A DNA stretch of 64,000 nucleotides from Lucinisca nassula (lineage: Eukaryota > Mollusca > Bivalvia > Lucinida > Lucinidae): contig OY757014.1 of NCBI GenBank assembly GCA_963580285.1, positions 12,290,725 through 12,354,724 on the forward strand. Reading direction: 5' to 3'. Positions 54,476 to 62,612 of this stretch are shown here, piece after piece (within the stretch, counting starts at the first letter, position 1; every line of letters begins with the position of its first letter). The notes beneath the pieces were generated by a model. It searched no databases, had not been told where the DNA came from, and saw only the letters and a list, made by a program, of their open reading frames with translations. Position numbers and translations under genes: made by a program.

Positions 54476-54781
54476 ATTGCCTGAACTGTTATTATTTAAA
54501 AATAGCGAGCATCACAAATTTAACGCTCGGCTGAATTGGGCATGAAAAACGTTGTATAACCTTTAAATAGCCTGGTCGAGAAACACTAAGATTGGATTGC
54601 CGCTTTACTCAACCGCACCAAAATTTTTAAATGTCCTATATCTTGACAAGGCCCCATTTCTCACTTATTCTAGGCTAATACAAGTACTTTTTCAGTAGAT
54701 CTATTAAAGCACTTCACATTCAAACCTTTCATAAAAGTCATCTATTTTAAGGCATTCAAGAGTTCTGCAACGGAAGGACAG
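54476..54781. other. no gene; M-type foldback trace
   Basis: TTGGGCATGAAAAACGTTGT ATAACC at about 54536 resembles the foldback at 61525-61755. Confidence 0.4.
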
Positions 54782-54890
54782 GTGTTTTTTGTTGTTGTTT
54801 TTTTTACCGGATACTACGGTCTTCGACCACATGTGATTAACGATCGGCTCGATATGGGTGAAATAATCTCGAAAGGACCGTAAAATGATC
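54782..54890 (+). mobile_element. S1 SINE fragment, 3' half
   Basis: GATTAACGATCGGCTCGATA and GGTGAAATAATCTCGAAAGG are the reverse of the S1 body at 24260. The tRNA head is missing. A C-run follows at 54902-54922. Confidence 0.6.
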
Positions 54891-54901
54891 CGCGATCTGC
54901 A

Positions 54902-55524
54902 CCCCCTCCCCCCCCCCCCCCACCCCCATCTCCAAACACACACACACTCACAAAAAAATTAAGGTTGATATGCTCTAGCTGACCTTTTTTGTTTGCTGTG
55001 TTGTGGTGAGTTATGGTGCCTATTCAGATTAATACAAACTTGCTGAGCAGAAAAATTGAGCAATGTTTTTTTTACCAAAGTCCTTACATCAATGGTTTTG
55101 ACCGAATTCATAAATAGAAGCGTCCACTTCAGAAACAGGCGGATGAGAGAGCATGTGTGTGCTGCACTGTAGGGGTTCTGTCCCCTTAAATCCCTGTTGG
55201 AAAAGGACCCAATGGGCCCAACCTAAATAGTGCTTATTGTCATTTACTGGCCATTAGCGACTCAGGATCAAAATTTCAAAACATGGAAAGGAATATGTTG
55301 CAATAGGGAACAAATTGTTTCCATGCTGCATCATTTTGAACATTTACCTATTGGTGACATTTTTAACAAGCTGGCTGATTTTTTCATTTCTGTCTACACA
55401 TGCATGAGTGAAACTGCTTTGAAAATAACACAAAACGTCCATGATTTCAACAAAAAATACATCTTACTTTTTCTGAATCCTGTAAGGAGATAACTACGGC
55501 TAATCCCTGCCTTCCTAAATTTAG
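54902..55524. other. C-run and unassigned sequence
   Basis: A C-rich homopolymer at 54902-54928 and ACAC repeats, then unassigned DNA. The 87-codon frame at 55230-55493 lacks support. Confidence 0.4.
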
Positions 55525-55800
55525 CCACCCACCTAGCTCAGTGGTTAGTCCATTTGCCTCAGATGCTAAAGGTCCCAGGTTCGATCCCCAGCAGCGGTGA
55601 CAAAATTTCGGCGTCAGAACACGCCACATCGGCATCATTTGCAGGTATGAATGTCAAAAAGTGCATCGCCCTTCGAATCTGGCGTTAACTGGAGCCCCCC
55701 CCCCCCACCCCCCCCCCCCAACCCTGTGCAGGGAGAACCGTCCCCTATGCAGGTTAAAGAACCCTACCGTAATTACATGGTTACTGTGTACTCTTTCATC
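55525..55800 (+). mobile_element. S5 tRNA-derived SINE
   Basis: CTAGCTCAGTGGTTAGTCCA (A box) and AGGTTCGATCCCC (B box, 55579) form a good tRNA-like head. The body has GCGTCAGAACACGCCACATC and GGTTAAAGAACCCTACCG. A C-rich expansion at 55696-55718 interrupts it. Not scored as a tRNA gene because the 3' half lacks acceptor pairing. Confidence 0.7.
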
Positions 55801-56039
55801 CTTCAAAACTGGAGTATATGCAGTATACAACGTCTGTGTTCCCTCTTAGGGTTTAGTTGAAAATGGAAGAAAAATAGCGATAATGCTCATTTGTCACTAC
55901 TTCGAACGGTTTAAAATTAAACAGCACCGGTCGTTCCGGTCGTTAGTTCATCGATAGAGTAGCCCGGAATCAGCAGAAAACCAAGCTTTGCGACGATTGT
56001 TTTATTGATCTGTTACAGAAAGCGATGTGAATGTAGCAA
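55801..56039. other. no feature; distant extension of P2 arm
   Basis: Faint similarity to the inner flank of the left P2 arm (GCTCTAAATTTAGTTTT reversed). Otherwise unassigned. Confidence 0.35.
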
Positions 56040-56520
56040 AAACTAAATTTAGAGCTGCAAATACACCATTTTGGATTCAAATTGGTCAAGAGAGGTTCAT
56101 TTTAATGAAAGACATCAGTTGAAAGCGAAAAAAGTTTCCCCCGTAACACTAGTTCGCTTGTGATTGATGAAAACCTGAAAATTTTTGTCACACGTTTATG
56201 CCGAATTTTGCTTTGTTGAGTTAATCCATGCGAGAAAAACATGTTTCCTGCAAGTGACAGACAGAGGCGGGTTATTGTTGCAAAGTGGACATATTTAACT
56301 TGTATAAATCATAATAAGCAGGTGAAAAACTGCATTTGCGAAAAAGATACACCGGTTAAAATGAGGTAACCCCCCAAAAAATGGAGCCGAAGTTTCCCCC
56401 CTTGTCTCTTATATAGTACCACCAAAAAAAAAAAAAAAAAAAAATTTTTTTTTTTTTTTTTTCATTTTTTTCATGATTCAAGCCCCTATGGGTTATCCTA
56501 TTCAGTAGGACAAGTGTTAA
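56040..56520 (-). repeat. P2 inverted-repeat pair, right arm
   Basis: Reverse complement of 49796-50250 over about 450 bp at high similarity, ending at TTAA (56517-56520) with ACTTGTCCTACTGAATA just inside. It shares CAAGGGGGGAAAC with P1. Confidence 0.75.
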
Positions 56521-56757
56521 GGGGAATGGATAGACCTTCAGGGGAGGCAACTCCTGCAAAAGTATTTTTGTCTCCCATGTCAATAGGGGTCAACTCTTAA
56601 AGGAAAGAATTTGCTCCCGAGGAGCAAATTCTTTCCTTTTAGAGTAAACCCCTTTTTCAATGGGACAGGTCTTATAGAAAAGTGAACAGGAAGTACCAAA
56701 AGTTGTCTCCCTTTGAAAAACGGTGGAAAAATCTGCCAGGTGTTCCAATTCCCCTTG
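56517..56757. mobile_element. M6 MITE, complete foldback
   Basis: Begins at the TTAA shared with P2: TTAAGGGGAATGGATAGACC, ends AGGTGTTCCAATTCCCCTT. The centre is a hairpin AGGAAAGAATTTGCTCC / GGAGCAAATTCTTTCCT. Confidence 0.8.
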
Positions 56758-56999
56758 AGTGATATGTGAGGTATGCTTTGAGTACAAACAAAGTGTCAGA
56801 ATAATTGTTACATGTAGTACTAGTACCATTTAAGGGAAATGTACATATATGAACTACTTTCTGCAAGTTTTCAAAGGCAGACTTTCATTTCCTCCTCTTT
56901 ACTTCTCTATAGTAAAGCCACCTTTGCTTTCCTTAAATGCTCTGTATGCTGTGAATCTTTTGCAGCAGATGAAATTTTGAAATATTGTTCTAATTTTCC

Positions 57000-57125
57000 C
57001 AGAAAACAGGATTTGACATCTCATGCAAATTGTCTCCTATGGACACAATTTGCATGAGATGTCAAGTCCTGTTAGGAGACATTTTGCATGAAATGTCAAG
57101 TCCTGTTTTCTGGGAAAAATAAGAA
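57000..57125. mobile_element. short form of the 35-bp-array foldback
   Basis: AAAACAGGATTTGACATCTC ATGCAAATTGTCTCC is inverted as GAGACATTTTGCATGAAATG TCAAGTCCTGTTTTC. It has only two array-type units, against 23 at 9959-10759. Confidence 0.8.
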
Positions 57126-57185
57126 AGATATGAACAATTTGTTGTCTGCTGAATTAGCCTAGAGAGTGGTAAAGGTTAAATTGGG

Positions 57186-57470
57186 CGGCTTCTGTAGCTC
57201 AGTTGAATGTCAGTTTAACTAGTGATCAGGTGTGCAGGTTTGATTCCTGCCAGATCAGCTATATTTCCTCATGTATATCTATCATGAAATCTTTTCTAGG
57301 GTGATTCTCCCCCTGCTGCTCATTCACGAATGACACTTGTCAGTTTCTGGTAAACGAATGTGCACTGCACTGGCTATAATATACATAAGCCTGCTCAGAA
57401 AAAGTTTGCTTAGGTAAACTGATCAGCTCAAAATAACCTAAATAGTGTTGACTAGGCCCAATCAAACCAA
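57186..57470 (+). mobile_element. S2 SINE with tRNA-like head
   Basis: GGCTTCTGTAGCTCAGTTGA and GCAGGTTTGATTCCTGCC give A and B boxes. The body has CAGTTTCTGGTAAACGAATG and TGCACTGCACTGGC, the 3' end AATAGTGTTGACTAGGCCC. It confirms that S2 is tRNA-derived. Confidence 0.75.
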
Positions 57471-58129
57471 ACCAATTCTGTAAACTGAGTCTCTCCACAG
57501 AAGGCAGTCTACTCTTAAAAATGTTCAAATATATTGATTTTACTTAGCTCAAAGAAATAATGAATTTGTGAATGTATTATCAAAAGTACAGACATATTGT
57601 GGTCAATCATGGTGGAGGAAGCTTTAGAAGCTGAAGGAAAGAAACACGGTCAACCACAACCCTGACACATACTGACACCTGTATCAACACAGGTCTACTC
57701 TTCGTAGAAACAATTTGATCTTGAGAAGCAAACTGGCCCCGAGGTTAGAAAACATTTTCCATGCTCAACTCAGCTGAGAATGAAATTTGTAATGCCCATA
57801 ACCATTAAAAGGCAAACAAACCAGGCAATTTTCCGGCTCTTTCTGGACTTCCTGTTTTCAATCTCATTGAAAAAGGGGTCTGCTCTTAAAGGAAAAATAT
57901 TTGCTGCCCAGAATAAAAGTCTTTCTTTAAGAAAAGACCCCTATTTGCATGGAGGGCAAAAATAGTTTTGCATGAGTTGCCTCCATTGACAGTGTTTCCA
58001 TTCCTCTAAATTAGGGTTCCTAAATGACCCTCATTAAAATTTAATTTTCTGAAGTCTTCGAATGGCTCAGTGACCAGCAAAATTATCTACACTACCCTAT
58101 TGGGATGCTTTTTTCAGCCTCCAAATACC
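57471..58129. mobile_element. M-type and M6 fragments in unassigned DNA
   Basis: 57730-57780 (CTGGCCCCGAGGTTAGAAAA; CATGCTCAACTCAGCTGAG) resembles the foldback at 61240. 57850-58016 (GAAAAAGGGGTCTGCTCTTA; AAGACCCCTATTTGCATGG) resembles M6. The rest is unassigned. Confidence 0.5.
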
Positions 58130-58585
58130 ATGGGCCAGTTGTACAAAGCCTCAATAGTTTAACAAACCTGTTAATGGTCGAAATATTAACTGTTATATTA
58201 AGTACAATATTTTACATCACGAAAACAGGCCTTTATAATTTTGACCCCCTTGAACCCCACTTGTATACAGTAAAACTGGGGTTTACATGGGTAAACCTTA
58301 TTTTTCTTATTTCTGCTCTAAAATATAGATTGTGGGTACAGAAATAAGAAAAATATCACAATTTTTCATATGAAAATTCTCGATTTTTCTGTAGTAAAAT
58401 TTACTAACTATTTGAATAGGAGTGTATTCATAATGAATACAATGGTATTTTTGCTGAAAAAATGTGAGTAGGTTTTGCATTGCAAAAGCTACTCACATTT
58501 TTCTCAGCAAAAATATTAGTTTATCTGCCATATGAAGTGGTCAAACTTGTAATTAAACACAGCATTGTTAGTTTTAAACAAATGG
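58130..58585. mobile_element. M7 element with GTTGTTCAAAGC-type ends
   Basis: GGGCCAGTTGTACAAAGCCT on the left and TTGTTAGTTTTAAACAAATG on the right. Inside are ATCACGAAAACAGGCC, CCTTGAACCCCACTTGTATA / AACTGGGGTTTACATGG, and a hairpin AAAATGTGAGTAGGTTTTGC / GCAAAAGCTACTCACATTTT. Confidence 0.65.
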
Positions 58586-58849
58586 ACATTGATCCTAAAA
58601 GTGAACCTAAAATAAAAAGCTAAAAAGTTGCTTTTGGAAACAAAGAACACATAAAAGAACGAAAATTGGAGACTCAGTTTTATTGAGTCTCTTCATACAC
58701 AGCAATATAGTTGGCAAGGCTGCATACACCTCCTAGTGTCCGTTTAAGCGATATTCGATTATCAAAGTAACCAGAATGGGCTCAATGTTCCCAAAGGAAA
58801 AGAACATATAATCTGCATGTCTGCACATAAAGTCTGTTTTCCAACTTAC

Positions 58850-59011
58850 CTGTATGTCAAGTGCTAATCTGACAAGTTCTGCTGCCAATTCTTTGCAGCC
58901 CATCTCCACAATGATCAGTGCCACGGTACAGAATAATGCCTCGAAATTGTCCACTTTGTTACTATCAAGCTGTATGTTCTCCAGAAAATACCAGTAGAAC
59001 TTCATACCATG
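58850..59011 (-). CDS. EFR3: EFR3 (rolling blackout) homologue, internal exon, 54 codons
   Basis: On the minus strand the acceptor TTTTCAAACAG is followed by an open 162-bp exon that ends CAG before the donor GTAAGTTGG. Both ends are phase 0. It encodes a helical, Leu/Glu-rich segment with DNFEALFCTVALIIVEMG and ELAAELVRLALDIQ. From memory of the family, this matches the C-terminal helical-repeat part of EFR3, where a run ending in LxRLxLxxQ directly precedes the segment encoded at 21127-20999. EFR3 proteins are palmitoylated plasma-membrane anchors that recruit TTC7, hyccin/FAM126 and PI4-kinase III alpha for PI4P synthesis. The acceptor tract abuts an R4 element. Upstream exons must lie beyond 64000. 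An unrelated helical-repeat protein is the main alternative; the match of all three exons in order argues against it. Confidence 0.75.
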
Positions 59012-59020
59012 CTGTTTGAA

Positions 59021-60365
59021 AAAAAACAAGAGGGCCATGATGGCCCTGGATCGCTCACCTGATCCATAGAGTAACAAGTGGGACCCGGGGAGGGCCATTA
59101 TTAACCCCAGGGCTATAATGTGCATAATGTTCAGAGACGTCTAAAAAGGTGAAGCTTCATACCAAATATCAACAAAGGCTATAATTTGAACAATCTTGGC
59201 AGGTCCACTAGATATGCTACATACCAAATATCAAAGAACTGGGCCTTGCGGTTTCAGAGAAGAAGATTTTTATTAAAGATATTCCCTACATAAGCCTATA
59301 TAAAACCAAATGGCTCCAGGGCGGGGGCATTTTTGGCCTCAGGGCTATAATTTAAACCATCTTGATAGAGGTCCACCAGAGGAAGCTTCACACCAAATAT
59401 CAAAGACCATGGCCTTGCTGTTTCAGAAGAAGATTTTTAAGAAATATCTCTATATAAGTTTATGTAAAACCAAAGGGCCCCAGGTCGGGGGCATTTTTAG
59501 CCCAAGCACTATAATTTGAACAATCTTTGTAGGAGTCCACTAGATGAAGCTTCATACCAAATAGCAAAGACCTGGGCCTTGCGGTTTCAGAGAAGAAGAT
59601 TTTTAAAGATTTTCCCTATATAAGCCCATTTAAAACCAAAGGGCCACGGAGTGGGGGGGGGGGGGGGGGGGGAAGAAGGAGCATGGTCGTGTGGGATGAA
59701 GCTTCATACCAAATATCAAAGACATGGGCCTTACGGTTTCAGAGAAGAAAATTTTTAAAGATTTTCCCTATATAAGCCCATGTAAAACCAAAGGGCCCCA
59801 GAGCGGGGGCATTTTTGGCTCCAGCACTATAATTTGAACAATCTTGGTAGGGGTCCAGTAGATGAAGCTTCATACCAAATATCAAAGACCTGGGCCTTAC
59901 GGTTTCAGAGAAGAAGATTTTTAAAGATTTTCCCTATATAAGCCCATGTAAAACCAAAGGGCCCCAGAGCGGGGGCATTTTTGGCCCCAGCACTATAATT
60001 TGAACAATCTTGGTAGGGGTCCACCAGATGAAGCTTCATACCAAATATCAAAGACCTGGGCCTTGTGGTTTCAGAGAAGAAGATTTTTTAAGTTTTTGGT
60101 GAAAAAAATCTGTTTTTGGCTCCTATGACCTAGATGTGCAACGGACCGGAACCATTTGAACAAGTTTGAAAGGGGACCACCTAAGGATCATTCCTGTGAA
60201 GTTTGGTCAAAATGCGATCAGTGGTTTAGGAGGAGATGTCGTTTAAAGAATTGTTTACGGACGCACGGACGGACGCACGGACGGACGGACGCACGCACGA
60301 CGGACGACGGACAAAAAGTGATCCCAAAAGCTCACCTCGTCACTACGTGACGGTGAGCTAAAAAT
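59021..60365 (+). mobile_element. R4 tandem-array element, copy 2, abutting a splice acceptor
   Basis: ACAAGAGGGCCATGATGGCC begins at 59026, 15 bp from the first base of the EFR3 exon (59011). About six units of about 166 bp, one with a G-run near 59656. Ends GGACGCACGGACGGACGGAC and the perfect hairpin AGCTCACCTCGTCAC-TAC-GTGACGGTGAGCT (60329-60359). Confidence 0.8.
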
Positions 60366-60389
60366 AACGCGCATAAAAACTTTACAAAA

Positions 60390-60815
60390 TAATAATTCCA
60401 CTGCAGGCTATGTCTCATCTGTGATTATAGTTCTTGAGAAATGGACTTGGAGTTTTTTTGGTTGACGCTAGAGTTGATGCAAATGTTGACAGACTGATAA
60501 ATGGATGAACGAATGTTTTTTTGGGGGTTTGGTTAATTGGCCCTTTCAAGATTATTTCACTCATATCGAGCCGATCGTTAATCAGAGGTGGGCGAAAACC
60601 GGAGTGCTCAGAGAATAACCACCTGACCTTCCGTTGCAGAACCTGATACCTCAAATGTGACCCTGGCCAGGCTCGAACCCACAGCGGTAAGAGACCTAAT
60701 GATTAGGAGTCAGCGTTCTTATCCACTAGGCCACGGAGGTCTGTTGGATGAATGAATGGGTGTAAAACAGAACTCTTATATCAGGCCATGCTTAAAGCAG
60801 GTGCATTAATAAAAT
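60390..60815 (+). mobile_element. R7 fragment split by S1
   Basis: ATAATTCCACTGCAGGCTAT and GTTCTTGAGAAATGGACTTG before, and CAGGCCATGCTTAAAGCAGG TGCATTAATAAAA after, are R7 head/unit and tail in decayed form. S1 lies between. Confidence 0.6.
60516..60744 (-). mobile_element. S1 tRNA-derived SINE, second copy
   Basis: Flanked by TGGATGAACGAATG / TGGATGAATGAATG (60502-60515, 60745-60758). Minus strand: GTGGCCTAGTGGATAAGAAC (A box) and GGGTTCGAGCCTGG (B box). Confidence 0.8.
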
Positions 60816-60836
60816 TTATACATTTTCAATGGTTCC

Positions 60837-61123
60837 CTCAGCCCATCGGGGCTTAGAGCAATAGATTAGTCTGCGTGGTGCTTCTGTGCAAAGCTTAAAC
60901 AAACCTAACTTGAGTACTCGTAAACCGTTTAGAAGGTCTAAGACTGCCCTGGCAATGATTCGAGCTGGACCACCCCTGCATATAAACCCTGGCTGTTTCT
61001 TTGGGTGGTTGGGCTTGAGATCTTATTTCATCCCAACTTTGGATAAAAGTCAAAGTTGGAAGTGACCTCTCCAAAATGACCTAAATAGCATTAATGGGGA
61101 TAAAAAATCTCAACAAACACAAA
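60837..61123 (+). mobile_element. S3 SINE, divergent copy
   Basis: CCCATCGGGGCTTAGAGCAA to ATGACCTAAATAGCATTAAT and AAATCTCAACAAACACAAAC. Older than the other S3 copies. Confidence 0.65.
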
Positions 61124-61239
61124 CCTTTTCAATGGAGGCTTTTCTAACAGACAGTTTATTCTCAATGAAAAGAATATGCTAGCAGAGGGGGGAAATCCTT
61201 ACAGTTAAGAGTATCCCAAATTCAGAAACATGGTAGCGT
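61124..61239. mobile_element. M6 fragment
   Basis: AATGGAGGCTTTTCTAACAG and ACAGTTAAGAGTATCCC resemble degenerate M6 arms. Confidence 0.4.
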
Positions 61240-61760
61240 ATACTGGCCCCGAGGTTATAAGTAGAAGTAAAACAAAGATCAGGAATCGCTACAATTAACT
61301 TACTCCACCCATCAGACACCAAAGGGAAAGAAACACAAACATTAAGCGACCAGACCATAATGGAAACCTAAACAAAGGAAGGCCATAGGACAGTTACTTT
61401 CCCACAAAATGGCCATATGGCCATCCAAAATAAAAAGACACAAGTGATACACACAGTAAGTAACAAACAACATAAATAAATCGCCACAGAAGAACCGCCT
61501 TGGAACGGTCAGTGGAAAGATTTCTTGAAAACTTTTTTCATGCTCAACTCACTTGAGCAAGAAATTTGTCCTGCTCACAAATTTTAAAATGCCAACAATT
61601 GTTGGCATTTTAAAATTTGTTAGCAGGACATATAACATTCTCTGCTATCTGAGAAAGAAAAATCGCTCGACTGCTTAGTATTTTAATTTTTATGAGCACC
61701 ATAAGTTTCATGCTCAGCTGAGTTGAGCATGAAAAAAGTTTTATAACCTCAGGGCCTGAC
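61240..61760. mobile_element. foldback element with nested L repeat
   Basis: TGGCCCCGAGGTTATAA pairs with TTATAACCTCAGGGCC at the far end. The core 61573-61635 is a near-perfect 63-bp palindrome (TGTCCTGCTCACAAATTTTA ... TAAAATTTGTTAGCAGGACA). L repeat (61258-61520) is inserted in the left part. Confidence 0.7.
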
Positions 61761-61769
61761 TGATTGTTT

Positions 61770-61997
61770 TGGTGTTAAACCACCCAGTCAACACTATTCA
61801 TGTCATGTCAAACCAGTCAGTTTAACAAACCACAATTTTCCTGGGCAGGCTTACATGTAAGTTGTTATACAGTGCAGTGGACATTCTTCCACAAGAAACT
61901 AACAAATCTCCTTCTTGAATTAGCAGAAGGGAGAGAATGATGCTATGAAATATTTCATGATCAATCTTTACTGAAGGAAATGAACCAGTAACTTCCT
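61770..61997 (-). mobile_element. S2 SINE, head missing
   Basis: ACCACCCAGTCAACACTATT, TTTCCTGGGCAGGCTTACAT and GAATTAGCAGAAGGGAGAG, reverse orientation. Confidence 0.65.
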
Positions 61998-62493
61998 GGG
62001 TCCCGTTGTTCAAAGCATTGTTAGCTTAACGAGCTTGTTACTGGTTAAATTGTTAACTATTCTAGCAAGTACATTAGCTGAAATTCTGTTATTTTTTTCT
62101 CATTACGAAAACATGCCTATACAAATATATTGTAAACTTTACACCAGAAAAAATGAAAATTTTAAGATGAAAAATTGTGATAATTTTCTTATTTTTGCTC
62201 AAAATATAGATTGTGGGTACTCATTGAGGCGGTTCTAACAAGTACCCAAAATCTATAATTTAGAGCAGAAATGAAAACATAAGGTTTACTCCTGTAAACC
62301 CCAGTTTTACTATATAAAAGTGGGGTTAAAGTGGGTCAAATTTATATAGGTGTGTTTTCGTGATGGAAAAAACGTGAGTAGCTTTTGCACTCACATTTTT
62401 TTCAGCAAAAATAGCAGATTTTTCATATTAAATGATCAAAATTTTAACAGTTTGTTAACTGACAATGTTGTTAGTTTTGAACAACTAGTCCCT
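61998..62493. mobile_element. M7 element, complete
   Basis: TCCCGTTGTTCAAAGCATTG TTAG pairs with GTTAGTTTTGAACAACTAGT CCC. Inner TTACGAAAACATGCCTATA / TATAGGTGTGTTTTCGTGA, and half of the GTTAGAACCGCC hairpin (ATTGAGGCGGTTCTAAC). It is followed by a truncated second copy to about 62612. Confidence 0.7.
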
Positions 62494-62612
62494 GATCATA
62501 CATCACAAAAACACGCCTATATAATTTTGACCCCCTTGAACCCCACTTTTATATCGTAAAACTGGGGTTTACAGGGGTAAAACTTATTTGTCTTATTTCT
62601 GCTCAAAAACCA

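Noticed and set aside
55530..55605. tRNA gene
   Set aside because: tRNA-like head of SINE S5; no acceptor-stem complementarity.
58733..59125. 130-codon minus-strand ORF taken as one protein
   Set aside because: It includes R4 sequence and intron on either side of the 58850-59011 exon.
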